DNA of 64,000 nucleotides, from the NCBI GenBank assembly GCA_027405735.1, contig JAPEHQ010000010.1, forward strand, positions 992,001 to 1,056,000, written 5' to 3'. This document shows positions 45,393 through 57,197 of the stretch, piece by piece; the first letter of the stretch is position 1, and the number at the start of each line of letters is the position of its first letter. Both the position numbers and the translations under genes were made by a program. The notes under the pieces are model-generated. The model made no database searches. It worked only from the letters and a program-made list of their open reading frames with translations, and was not told where the DNA came from. The DNA is from Mucor racemosus. Its lineage: Eukaryota > Mucoromycota > Mucoromycetes > Mucorales > Mucoraceae.

Positions 45393-47248
45393 ATGGATCT
45401 CTTTTTACAACCTGATGATATATCTTCTCCACCTTCAACTCCACCTTCTTCTTCTTCCTCTTCTTCTTCTACAACAATAGGAGGAGGAGTTCCTCATAGA
45501 CCTTTACAAAGACAAAGATCATCTTATATCATGGACTCCACTGGTGGTGCAGACTCTATCATGGATAAAGTTCGTTTAGATTATATAGGCCGAGTCAAAA
45601 GTACATTTCAACAACTTACTTATGCGCAACGTCATTTCTTTATAACTGAATTGTTGGGCTGTTGCGATAATCAATTGCTTCAATACATTTATACATTTAT
45701 TACTCCAAAGTTAAAGATTGATTTCTTGAAAGAATTACCTATTGAACTCTCGCTTCATGTGTTATCATTCATTGATGATCCTCGTACATTGGCTCGAGCA
45801 TCTCATGTATCCAAGCATTGGAATGTATTGCTCAAAGATGAAGCAGCTTGGAAATCACTTTGTCTCAAGCATCAATATCAACACCAGCAAGTAACACATG
45901 TACCAAAAGTATTTCCATTAAAGCACCCACTACATGCATCTCTTTTACAACAACGGCATCAATCTCCAATTTCTTACCGTGATTTCTTTCGCCGAAAGTA
46001 TAACATTGATACCGCTTGGAATCAGGGCGGAAAAGTAACTCCGTGTGATAATCAAATTGGCGATGGACTTGCTACTTCACTCCAAATGGATGACACATTT
46101 ATTGTCATTGGATGTGACAATAATCATATTGAAGTATTTGATGCTAATAACGGCAAATATGTTCGATCTTTGTTGGGTCATGAAGGTGGAGTGTGGGCTC
46201 TTCAATTCATAAAGAGTGAGATCAACAATGAACACATTTTGGTTACAGGAGGGTGTGACAGGTGAGGAATTAGTCAACAAACAACTTGTGTGTCTAGTAT
46301 AACATGACTAAACCATTTTATACCCAAAACAATAGAGCCGCGAGAGTTTGGAATCTAACCACTGGTGAAAGACTTCATGTATTAAGAGGACATAACTCTA
46401 CTATTCGTTGTTTAAAGGTTCGAGATGACAAAATAGCTGTAACAGGGTCAAGAGATACAACACTTCGTATTTGGAATATTGAGGATGGTACATTACGACA
46501 TGTTTGTACGGGACATCAAGGCAGTGTTCGGTGTTTAGACATCTCTGGTAATATGGTAGTTTCTGGATCATACGATACCACTGCTCGGCTCTGGGATATT
46601 GAAACAGGACAATGCTTGCATGAATTTATGGGTCATCATTCACAAATTTACGCTATTGCATTTGATGGTGTCAAAGTAGTGACAGGCTCGCTTGATTCCC
46701 ACATTCGAGTTTGGTCTGCTGAGACTGGTGATTGTTTAGCAACGCTTCAAGGCCATACATCTCTTGTTGGGCATCTTCAATTATCAGCCAATGTTTTGGT
46801 AAGCGGTGGTTCGGATGGTAACCTCCGAGTATGGGATATGAACACATATGAATGTAAACAAAGAATTTCGGCACATGATAATTCGGTTACTTGTTTGCAA
46901 TACGATGAGAAACGTATATTGAGTGGTGGATCAGATGGTAGAGTCAAATTATGGGATATTGAAAAGGGGACCCTTATAAGATCGTTTACACAGCATGCAA
47001 GAACGGTTTGGAAAATACAGATGAATGATACCAAAGCTATTGTAATTTTACAGAGAGATCGTCCGCTTCGTCCAGATGAAGAGAATAATAGAAACATAGC
47101 TGCTCACAGAACAGTCATTGAGCTGCATGACTTTGACTTGGACAACAATATCAAGGATAACAACAGTAGTAATGTAACGGCTAATGGTGGTGATGCCAGT
47201 AACGAGTTGATAACAGCAACATTGACAACTCAAGAAACTGAAGGTTGA
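45393..47248 (+). CDS. F-box/WD40 substrate receptor, CDC4/FBXW7 type
   Basis: Two exons: 45393-46261 and 46336-47248, giving 593 aa. This is the substrate-recognition subunit of an SCF ubiquitin ligase that binds phosphorylated degrons and, in yeast and animals, controls cell-cycle regulators. The N terminus is Ser/Pro-rich. A dimerisation-like helix precedes the F-box at about 109-157 (FLKELPIELSLHVLSFIDDP). WD40 repeats then run to near residue 540, starting at GHEGGVWALQF. The three arginines that grip the phosphodegron in FBXW7 have clear counterparts: HNSTIRCLKV, TGSRDTTLRIW and HQGSVRCLDI. The last blade ends VWKIQMNDTK then a loop and ELHDFDLD, as in FBXW7. The intron lies within the first WD repeat and closes in phase. 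Confidence 0.92.
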
Positions 47249-47790
47249 ATCCCTCAAGTATTGTTATAGCCTTTACTTTCATATTACATATTTATTGTTC
47301 TTTTGTTTATACGCTCTTAAATTGCACATGTTTGTTTTCTCTTTCTTAATTGCTTCCATTATATCTCTTTTAATATTGTTATTCCCTCCCTTTACATTTT
47401 TTTATTCCCTCTTAGTTATTTTATATCATTATATAAAGATTTGATAGTTAAAAGTTAAATTCTAATTTTTATACAATTGCAAGCATGAGGAAGTGAACAA
47501 TTGGAGGAGTCTTTATTTCTACATTCGTACAGAAAACCTTCGATACAGATGGTGTCCCTGAAACACCTACATGATTTAAAACCATGGCATGACATTATGA
47601 GTCTAATAATAATAGCGAAAAAAAGTGAGGAGGCTCAAAATTGGCAGGATCAGCTTTGAGTTTACAGGTGCTCCGAATCGTTTTCTGTGGTAAAAGATGT
47701 TTAAAAGATTTCTGATGTATGCCTTAGATGTTGATAAGAATTAAATGAGTTCTATTTATGTTCCACTATGCTTTTTCTAAAAGAAAGACC
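47249..47790. other. Intergenic downstream of the CDC4-like gene
   Basis: 3' flank with T-rich stretches and no gene. It leads into a decayed element relative. Confidence 0.5.
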
Positions 47791-47799
47791 TAAAGTAAA

Positions 47800-48290
47800 T
47801 GATGAAAAATAACGTTAAAAACTAGGTCCGACTTTCATCTCTCATCGACTTTTTTTTTTCAATAAATAACACATTGAAAAATTATATGCTAATGTACCTG
47901 ATATGCTCAACTTTAATCCAAAAATAAGTATCTGGAAATATCCTATTCCTAGCGGTTGGTATAACCTTTTCAGTGTTAATGCTTCAGATCATTAACACTA
48001 GTTCACTGCTAAAATCGAAAATTTGAGCTTTAATATCTCTGCAAAACATTAAGCTATACTAGCATGTTCTAATAATGAAATTTATTTGTTTTGAAGTGCT
48101 CTATAACATAAATAAGTATAGAAAGTCTAGGGTACTTTTTTTCTTATTCTATTTTTTTTTTTTTTTTTTTGATATTTTTGTAGTAGATTTCAAAATATTC
48201 GTTAAATTGAGCAACATCTTGTTTACACTCATCCCATCAACCTCCTTAACCTCTACCAGATCCAATTTAGTTCTTGCTTTCAAAACTGAG
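47800..48290 (-). repeat. Diverged relative of the palindromic element arm, copy 2
   Basis: Read on the minus strand, this matches 35940-36560 over several hundred bases, including TTGGATTAAAGTTGAGCATA, CAGGTACATTAGCATATAAT and TTTTGCAGAGATATTAAAGC. It lies about 140 bp left of palindromic element copy 2 and in the opposite sense to 35940-36560. It has a long T tract at about 48150-48169. Confidence 0.7.
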
Positions 48291-48428
48291 AATACTCGAT
48301 ATACAACTGCTCGACAAGCCGTTGCTTAGGCTCGGGCTTGCTTGAGTAACTTTCAAATATTTTAGACTCGGCAAATGCTTGCTGAAATTGCTTGCGCTCG
48401 CTTGGGCTCGGTCATTTTGCGAGCGCTA

Positions 48429-49823
48429 GTTTTGGTAAAACAGTAATGTGCGTAGATAGTAGAAAGTGATAATTATACAAGGAATGCTATCCCAGATTAG
48501 TTAACTCATCTTTACAATAATAACAATTACAATGCAACTCAAAATGTTTATTATTATCTTAAAAGTTACTATAATAATAATCTGTGAACGTAATACAGAA
48601 TTTGGAATGAGGGTATACACATTATTTTTTTCGAGCAAAACCGAGGATATTCTTTTGTAGACATTTTTGAGGACATCTCCACGAAAAATCAATATTTTGA
48701 AGAAATTTAAATTGGGACCTAGAGATCTCAACGAGGTTGATGATATGAATGTAAAAAAATCCTGCACAATTTAACGAATATTTTGGAATCTATTACGAAG
48801 ATGTCAAAAAAAAAGAAATAAAAAAAAAGATGCCCAGGGGTTTTCAAACTCAGATATGTTAAAGAAAATTTTAAAACAAGTAAGTTTTATTATAAAGAAG
48901 TCTTTGGGTATCTTAATTTTTTGCAGAGATATTAAGGCTCAAAGTTTCAATTTTTCATATTTAAGCTGTAAAAACCAAAGTTGGAAGAAAAAATTATCGG
49001 TTTTTCCGAATTTATTCGACAGATGCTATAGTGATAGTCTGTAGACAATTAATTGTTATTTGTAGCCCTTAAAAATCTGTATCGAATTAGACTAATTTCA
49101 ATAAGAGGTTTTTACTATTTTGCTATAAAAATCGCTCAAAACCGCGATTTTTGGATGGGGGTTGGGGTCAAAAAACAAGAGTACACCTTCAAATCTTCAC
49201 TACTCCTTGAAAAATTAATTTTTTTGAAAAAACTAAAAACGGATCTATATATATTGCTGCTCGCAATTATTTTTACGGGACTGACATTTTGTTTGATAAC
49301 TTACTGGAAAATGATATTAATAATTTATACGTTTTTGGTGTGTTTTATGGGATAAATCCTTTGAATTTTTATTTTGGCTCTATTTGTATCTAACAAATAA
49401 TATACCTATAATATAGACAAAAAACTTTCATTATCATTGCAAGTAATGTTTACTTGATAAAATCAATAGGTATGCTTGTTTTTCTGATATTCCTGTAATT
49501 TTTTGAACGGCTATATCTCCGCAAAAAAAATAGCTAAAAATATATGAATAGCACCATAATTATTGCAGCATTAACTTGTATCAGAATCCACTCTTACCTC
49601 AGCACATGAAAAAATTTATGGGAAAAATGTTGAAGATCTGATTTTTAGGAAAAAAAATCCATTTTAACTTGTGGAGTGTAACTTTTAAGGTATATGGAGT
49701 GTAACTTTTAATTTATGGAGTGTAACTTTTTTGACTGAGTATTTACCCCTTCAAGTCGACCTGAATTACTTCAAAATGCTTCAAATAATGATGGTTTAAT
49801 ATTTTCCAATTGGGGAATGAATT
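48429..49823 (+). repeat. Left arm of palindromic element copy 2
   Basis: About 1.40 kb, complementary to 49932-51235. Variants such as CCCAGGGGTTTTC, TTTTTCATATTTAAG and AGTTGGAAGAAA are shared with the right arm of this copy and differ from both arms of copy 1. Confidence 0.85.
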
Positions 49824-49931
49824 TTGTACAATTAGTTGATTAAAACATCTTATATACTATATTAAACAGTTCAAATATAATGACGGTTTTAACAATAATT
49901 GCCATATGTTAAAAACTTTAATTTTGGGCAG

Positions 49932-51235
49932 AATTCATTCCCGATTGGAAAATATTAAACCATCATTATTTGAAGCATTTTGAAGTAATTCAGGTCGACT
50001 TGAAGGGGTAAATACTCAGTCAAAAAAGTTACACTCCATAAATTAAAAGTTACACTCCATATACCTTAAAAGTTACACTCCACAAGTTAAAATGGATTTT
50101 TTTTCCTAAAAATCAGATCTTCAACATTTTTCCCATAAATTTTTTCATGTGCTGAGGTAAGAGTGGATTCTGATACAAGTTAATGCTGCAATAATTATGG
50201 TGCTATTCATATATTTTTAGCTATTTTTTTTGCGGAGATATAGCCGTTCAAAAAATTACAGGAATATCAGAAAAACAAGCATACCTATTGATTTTATCAA
50301 GTAAACATTACTTGCAATGATAATGAAAGTTTTTTGTCTATATTATAGGTATATTATTTGTTAGATACAAATAGAGCCAAAATAAAAATTCAAAGGATTT
50401 ATCCCATAAAACACACCAAAAACGTATAAATTATTAATATCATTTTCCAGTAAGTTATCAAACAAAATGTCAGTCCCGTAAAAATAATTGCGAGCAGCAA
50501 TATATATAGATCCGTTTTTAGTTTTTTCAAAAAAATTAATTTTTCAAGGAGTAGTGAAGATTTGAAGGTGTACTCTTGTTTTTTGACCCCAACCCCCATC
50601 CAAAAATCGCGGTTTTGAGCGATTTTTATAGCAAAATAGTAAAAACCTCTTATTGAAATTAGTCTAATTCGATACAGATTTTTAAGGGCTACAAATAACA
50701 ATTAATTGTCTACAGACTATCACTATAGCATCTGTCGAATAAATTCGGAAAAACCGATAATTTTTTCTTCCAACTTTGGTTTTTACAGCTTAAATATGAA
50801 AAATTGAAACTTTGAGCCTTAATATCTCTGCAAAAAATTAAGATACCCAAAGACTTCTTTATAATAAAACTTACTTGTTTTAAAATTTTCTTTAACATAT
50901 CTGAGTTTGAAAACCCCTGGGCATCTTTTTTTTTATTTCTTTTTTTTTGACATCTTCGTAATAGATTCCAAAATATTCGTTAAATTGTGCAGGATTTTTT
51001 TACATTCATATCATCAACCTCGTTGAGATCTCTAGGTCCCAATTTAAATTTCTTCAAAATATTGATTTTTCGTGGAGATGTCCTCAAAAATGTCTACAAA
51101 AGAATATCCTCGGTTTTGCTCGAAAAAAATAATGTGTATACCCTCATTCCAAATTCTGTATTACGTTCACAGATTATTATTATAGTAACTTTTAAGATAA
51201 TAATAAACATTTTGAGTTGCATTGTAATTCTTATT
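49932..51235 (-). repeat. Right arm of palindromic element copy 2 (truncated)
   Basis: About 1.30 kb, the reverse complement of the left arm, ending in TTATTTATTTTACC in place of the expected continuation. Confidence 0.85.
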
Positions 51236-52706
51236 TATTTTACCTTTCCAGTGACAAATATCTAGAGTAAAGCAAACTTATGAACGTCAATTGACAATTA
51301 TCTAAAGTAATAATGCATATCATTTACCAATTATTATTTAAATTTAAACTTTTTGAAAAGAAGTCAAAAGCTCGGCTCGAGCTCGAATGATACAAAGCTC
51401 GGCTCGTGTCTTATACCTAGGCAGTACATTCAGAGTATGTTATACAGTAATATCAAGAGATATGACATAAAAAGGTTTAATGCCATTTGTTTGATTGATT
51501 AAAACAACCTGTCATTTAGCAATTTGTACATTTCCTAAAACTAGGAATGCTAGATAAACGTAATTGATAAGGTACAAGAGCATTTGAGGGCACTATGAGA
51601 CGCATAATTAATGTAATCAAAGAGCTTATAATCATGCCCTTTTCGAAATTGTACATGCTATTATTACGGTAAAAAATAATGCTAACAGTTTTTATGTGAA
51701 CATTCGTCGATAATTGTTATCGTTTATTCACAAAAGAATAATGTTAATGTAATGATCTGTAATCTTGGTCAAATATTATGGTCAAAATGATATGCTAATG
51801 ATGTAATTTTTAATATTAGAGATCGGTGAACATTGGTTGAAGGAAGGTTGGTGTTCTTATTTGTAAATTAGATATTTATTAAGGAGAATAAATAAGGATG
51901 TAAAGAGGAAGAAAGACAGATAATTCTATAAGGAACTATGGAATGATTTTCTTGTAGCATTTATAGGAAAACTTGAGGTGGACATTACTGCTACGAATTA
52001 TTATAATGATAATTTGATTCATTACAGTTAACATGAAATAATGTAATATATGTTATTCAATGTAAAAGAATATTACCTGCTGTGAGTGAATTTCAACATT
52101 AACTCATACGCATTTACCACTGTACGAATGTAAGTATGTGTTAACACAGAATATCGTATAAAATCAAGAATCACACGGAAAAAATGTTAGCATTTATTCA
52201 TATTATTCACATTTTTTTCCTGTGGTGTATATTTAAAATGTCAAATGGTAGGAGCATGGATTTCATATTTGAGAAACAAGGATCTGTCTCTGCATGATAT
52301 TAATCTACAAACGATGATAACATTTGGTCTATACAAAAGCTAAGCCAGAGCAATAGATGTATTTTGACAGCTGAAGCCTAAAATAATCATACAACAATCA
52401 GGCACACTTTTTAAAAACCTCGGCAAACTATCCAAATCATATAACCCTGGTTGGCTTCATCAAATATCAACCTACTACTTACTAGAGGAAAAAGGAAAAA
52501 ATGCGCAAGCATCCCTTAACCTCGCACACTTGATAATACACTTTTTTATCCGGCGCGTTTGTTCATTGTCATACTGCAAAAAATCTTTAAATGTGTCGAG
52601 TAAATGTCCAGCAATCGCAAATTTTGAACTTGAATGTCTATTAAAAAAGCACCCTTTATTTATTATGTATGTATTGAAAATCATTTTATTTGTATCAATG
52701 TTGGGT
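51236..52706. other. Intergenic, no gene seen
   Basis: AT-rich flank of the palindromic element. A GCTCGGCTCG cluster at 51369-51410 recalls the GC-rich words near the left edges of both elements. No supportable gene is present. Confidence 0.5.
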
Positions 52707-53353
52707 TTAGTGTGATCTCTTCTTTTCCAAATACCAAATGCTATTATTTCAAATGTTAGTAAATCAATAAAATTTTTCTATAAAATTTTTCACATACCTG
52801 TTGGTAGCAAATGCTGATGGAGCAATAGCTTCATCCTAAATTATATAATAGTTAATACAATGCCATTAATTGGATTTCTCTCATGTCAAATCAATGATAT
52901 TTACACTTTGTCCTCTAAGTGATCCAGTTAAACGTCTATCGCGCTCCATCATTTGCTTCTCCCAGGTATCAAGTGCATATCTTGTAGGCTAAAAATAATC
53001 TCAAAATGTCAATACTTTTTCTGTATGCGTTGTTGCTGAATATGATCTAACCTTTCTGTCGTTGGAAAAGTATCTAGTAACGTTTAAGCCTGTTGCGGTG
53101 ACGACAAACATACCGGAAATAATGGCGAAGGGAAGAAGTGCTTCGAAAGGTACAGGCTACATGTACAAAATTATGTTTAGTTTCCGAGGATGAATATCTC
53201 TTTTTCATATTGCTATCATCATGTTACCATATTTTATAATTTATGTGTATAAAAAGAGATGGGGGTGGTTGTTGATAGAGTGTTAATATACAAAGATAAA
53301 AAGGCGGGGTAAAAAAAACACACAATACAAATATATTTGGGGTGCTTTACCAT
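52707..53353 (-). CDS. NADH:ubiquinone oxidoreductase subunit NDUFA1 (MWFE)
   Basis: Five exons on the minus strand: 53353-53351 (only the ATG), 53156-53052, 52988-52905, 52835-52798 and 52740-52707, giving 87 aa. NDUFA1/MWFE is a small single-span accessory subunit of mitochondrial complex I needed for assembly of the membrane arm. After MPVPFEALLP there is one membrane segment (AIISGMFVVTATGL), then RYFSNDRK and the conserved basic WEKQMMERDRRLTG block. The sequence directly before the second exon is ATG TAG CCT in frame, so translation must come from a spliced upstream exon; an ATG|GTAAAG donor 194 nt upstream fits. An out-of-frame ATG at 53402-53400 precedes it. Exon 2 uses a weak GTTAGA donor. 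The last short exon (SIWYLEKKRSH) is the least certain. Confidence 0.82.
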
Positions 53354-53465
53354 CCTCCTTTTTGATGACGTCTAGAACAAGTGGCGCCGCTGGAAGCTTC
53401 ATCTGGTGTGTGAATGTCAATTTTAATACTCTTCTCTCCTTATTGCATGATAATATACATATACA
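53354..53465. promoter_or_regulatory. Compact bidirectional promoter between NDUFA1 and Maf genes
   Basis: Only 112 bp separates the two divergent start codons. A GC-richer segment (about 53367-53402) lies within it, and an upstream ATG for the NDUFA1 side occurs at 53402-53400. Confidence 0.45.
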
Positions 53466-54356
53466 ATGCCATTGAATTTACCCGCATTGAAAAATATATC
53501 TAATAAAACCATTGTACTTGCATCTGCTTCTCCCAGAAGACGGGAGATTTTGACAGACATGGTATATAAAAGGACTAAATGTTTTTTTCGGAATTTCATC
53601 AAATCGTTAACCTGTTAAGCTTAGGGATTGAATTTCTCGGTAGTAACTACCCTAGAACCAGATGAAAATGACCCAACAGCGTATAAAACTCGAGCAGAAT
53701 ATGTGGCGGATACTGCATATATGAAAGCTAAGGAAGTCTTTGAGAGATGTCAGGTAAAGAGATTATAAAATCGTTATATTAAATGATGACATTTAACCTC
53801 ATTTCTTTCAATAGCAAGATTCTCAATTGCCTAATGCAGACATTGTCATTGGCGCAGATACTGTAGTAGTAAAAGATGAACACGTCTTGGAAAAGCCTAG
53901 AGATAAAGATCATGCATTGGCGATGCTTCAACAATTGAATGGACAAAGCCATTATGTCCTTACTGGCGTTCAAATCATGTATAAAATTGATGATAAAATT
54001 GAAACAATTGAGTTTGTTGAAAAGACTGAAGTTCGATTTAGTCAAATTGACGATGAAATCATACAAGCTTGTAAGCAATTTCTCTTTCTTTGATGTACAT
54101 GATTTTTTAAACGTTGTTTCAAATCTAGATGTTGATTCAGGTGAACCATTTGATAAGGCAGGCGGATATGGCATTCAAGGTCAGGCATCGTTATTTGTAG
54201 AATCAATTCATGGAGATTATTGGAATGTTGTATGTTAAGTCAAACTACTGTTTCTATGTATATTCAAAAAAATTAAAACCAATTTTGCATTGATAGGTTG
54301 GTCTGCCAAAGAATCATTTATTCAGAGAATTGAGTAAATTAAGTCTGCGTTTGTAA
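53466..54356 (+). CDS. Maf-family nucleotide pyrophosphatase (ASMTL N-domain-like)
   Basis: Five exons: 53466-53561, 53625-53753, 53815-54070, 54129-54229 and 54297-54356, giving 213 aa. Maf proteins hydrolyse non-canonical or modified nucleoside triphosphates such as dTTP, UTP or m5-UTP to monophosphates, a house-cleaning role in the nucleotide pool. The phosphate-binding loop [12 protein letters not shown] is at residues 18-29. [14 protein letters not shown] follows, then IGADTVVV and [19 protein letters not shown], and the closing [16 protein letters not shown] and [16 protein letters not shown], all family signatures. The length is normal for a single-domain Maf protein. The ATG at 53466 gives [15 protein letters not shown] directly ahead of the loop. 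All splice phases close. Substrate choice cannot be told from the sequence. Confidence 0.95.
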
Positions 54357-54786
54357 TAATCTCTTTTATCCTTTTGTGTAAGCTTACTTTTTTCAATCAT
54401 TGCTTGAGGAAACTATTTATTTTTTATTTTCTTGTCCTCCCCCACCCCCTTTTTTCTCTTTCTCTCTCTCTCCCTCTCTTTCTTTTTTCCTTTTTCCTTC
54501 TTTTATTATTTTTCTTTTTCTTTTTCTTTTTTCAATACATTTTATATAATCTGTTCTTTTTTTTTTTTAATCGGATCAGTTACTTTATGCTTGCTATTTA
54601 ATATAAGATAAAAAGAAAAAAGATATAAACAAGAAAGTAAGCATTTTGCAAAACCAAAGTAATAAAAGAAAAACATAACCAACGAAATCATGATTTATAG
54701 CTGTCAATAATATTTTGTATTAAAAATATTCAAGGAGAAATAACATTTAAGCTTTTTTTTTTTTTTTTTTCAATAAACAAGTAACC
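54357..54786. other. Intergenic with C/T-rich tract before the zinc-finger gene
   Basis: A long pyrimidine-rich stretch (about 54430-54570) and a T tract (54753-54770) precede the ATG at 54787, as in other promoters of this window. No coding exon is seen. Confidence 0.5.
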
Positions 54787-55855
54787 ATGGAGAACCATTT
54801 CTTAGCTCATAGTAATGACAGCGAGAATAATGCCTCGTTTGTAACCATGGCAACAGCAAATCAAATGATGCCACCCGAGGCACTGTATAATAGTAGTGGT
54901 GTTGTTGTAAGTTGAGGAACCTGTTTATATATAATGTAATGTACATCATAATTTATAATTAATTATCTTCATTTGCGTGTATTTATAGACAGGAGATAAC
55001 CAATATTATAATTACAGTAATAGTCAATATACACCTCATATTACAACAACTCCTGTAGTGAAAAGCCATCATCCTACTACTATTTCTACTACTAATATAC
55101 CATTGTTTACTCCCCCCTCTCATAATAATACTATATATCATCATCAACAACAGCAACAACAGCAACAGCAGCAGCAACAACAACAATCAAATTACACTCC
55201 TATTGATATAGCAACATCTCATATTATGAATATGGAGATTGACGATTATTTTACTCCAAATACAACTATAGATAATCATCAAATCTTTGCAAACTCAATG
55301 CAAAATGTAGTATACTCTCCTTCTTCAACATCTGTTACTACCAATAATTCATCTATTATGATGATAGATACAATGTCTCCATCTTCCCCTACGCATAATA
55401 TGATGATGAGTCCAGAATATGCAACTCAAGCGATGGTATTTACCAAGTATACAACATGATATAAAATAGCATTAACGTGTACATTTAGGATACTGCTTTC
55501 ATGTCGCCTCCTCCTGGTTATCATCAACAACTTTTAAATAATGGGATGGATAACCATATATTCCCAGAAGCACCAATTGTGCCCACGAATATTGGAATGC
55601 ATCCAAATTACAATACACAAAATATTTTACAATATGGAGGCAATAATGATGATTTAATGTATCATCAACAGCAACAGCAACAACAACAACAACAACAACA
55701 GCAATACGTAGATAGAAAGAATAGACGTCCACTTCCTAGAAGACATACTGTATCAACACCTTACACAACCAATATAAATAACAATATTAAAGGCAAAGAA
55801 CTAATGAATGAAAATATGAATATGAGTATGACATTGGATTCTACCATGATTCCTC

Positions 55856-55950
<95 letters not shown>

Positions 55951-57197
55951 CCACAACAACAACAACAACAACAACAATTGCAACAACCACAACAATTAAC
56001 TAAATCTCGTAAATCTTCATTGAAAGCTAAAAGACATCGCTCTTTAGGTAAATTAGATATTTATGGCTCGACGAATGCATCTCCTCCTCCTATCCCAGAC
56101 ATGGCTACTTTTGACCCACTTTCTGCAAAACTTGAAATGTGGACTCATGAGCAATTATTAGAAAGAGTTATGCAACTTGAAAAAGAGAAACAAGTAGCAC
56201 AAACATCCATGATTAAGCAAAAAGGTAAAAAGTAAAAAAAAAAAAAAAAAATTGGCTCATTTTAATATTTTAAACCTGTTACACTAGATGAATGCGCTCC
56301 TGTAAAGTCAACTTCTGCTGTTGCTACAACTACTGTTGTGTCCACTCCTATGTTTCGTAAACCATCTACTACTACAACAAACAAAGTTAGATCTGCTTCA
56401 CATACTGACACTGAATTAGATGAAGATGACGATGACGAAGAGGAAACTCAAATTTGTAAATGGGATTCTTGTGCAAAAGAATTGAATTCACTTGACGAAC
56501 TTATTAATCATGTCAAAACGGATCATATTGGTAGTGGAAAGGTATGTAGGGTTTTTATTTATTATTCTTCTTTTATCTAAACAAATTGCTTTAGGCCAAT
56601 TATTATTGCTTATGGAAAGATTGTGCTCGTAAACAAAAACCATTTACAAAAAGGCATAAAATGCATAATCATCTTCGTACACATACAGGAGAAAGACCGT
56701 TTGTTTGTCAAGAACCAGGTGAGTGAAATCATACAACAACAACAACAAAATACTAGTTTATTTAAAAACCTGATTTGAATACACAAAATACAGACTGTGG
56801 AAAAAAGTTTTCTAGACCTGATTCCTTAACAACACATGCCAAAATTCATTCTAATATTAGGCCATATACTTGTAACTTCAATGATTGTGGTAAAGCATAT
56901 TATCACCTTCGATCATTACGCAAGCACGAAAGAAGCCACAACAACAACACTAGTGCACAAGAAATGCCTAAATCATCTTCCTCCTCTCCTCCTCCTCCTC
57001 CTCTTCCTACTGCCCCTCCTTCTAATACCGCCATTGCTCCTCCTCTTCCAGTTTCAATGCCGGCTGTAGCACATACTACAACTTCACATCCTGATGACCT
57101 TTTGGTAGGACGAGACGACCAAATGTTCTCAGAATGGGGATTATCCGCTCAAGCTGCGGTTTTTAATGTTATGGAAAGAGAGAATACATATATGTAA
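54787..57197 (+). CDS. C2H2 zinc-finger transcription factor (GLI/ZIC-like fingers, polyglutamine)
   Basis: Six exons: 54787-54906, 54989-55435, 55489-56224, 56288-56541, 56595-56718 and 56794-57197, giving 694 aa. This is a nuclear DNA-binding protein. The N-terminal 430 residues are disordered and rich in Thr, Asn, Gln and Met, with three glutamine tracts, the longest about 32 pure Gln (residues 312-343) followed by Pro and 8 more. The DNA-binding domain is about 491-610: a first finger with CX4C spacing and acidic flank (ICKWDSC...HVKTDH), a second with CX4C and a long loop (YCLWKDCARKQKPFTKRHKMHNHLRTH), the linker TGERPF, then CQEPDCGKKFSRPDSLTTHAKIH and CNFNDCGKAYYHLRSLRKHERSH. The first-finger architecture resembles GLI/ZIC/GLIS proteins. 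Target genes are unknown. Confidence 0.9.
55855..55950 (+). repeat. CAA trinucleotide repeat coding for polyglutamine
   Basis: Thirty-two consecutive CAA codons, then CCA and another CAA run. Shorter CAA/CAG runs occur at about 55142-55186 and 55666-55704. The use of pure CAA makes the tract prone to replication slippage. Confidence 0.95.

Larger units (their letters stand above)
48429..51235. mobile_element. Near-palindromic inverted-repeat element, copy 2
   Basis: The left arm, about 48429-49823, pairs with the right arm at about 49932-51235 around a spacer of about 108 bp. The spacer matches that of copy 1 in the same orientation (shared TTAAAACATCTTATATACTA and AACAATAATTGCCATATGTT). The arms are nearly perfect complements; the 100-aa frames at 49053-49355 and 50399-50701 are identical. 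The right arm stops early, after GCATTGTAATTCTTATT, where copy 1 continues for roughly 85 bp more, so this copy is truncated or interrupted on the right. As in copy 1, TGCTTGCGCTCGCTTGGGCT and following bases sit just left of the left arm. Near the centre, GTGTAACTTTT units repeat three times per arm. Confidence 0.87.

Noticed and set aside
55801..55995. Minus-strand leucine-rich ORF
   Set aside because: It is the antisense reading of the CAA repeat in the zinc-finger gene.
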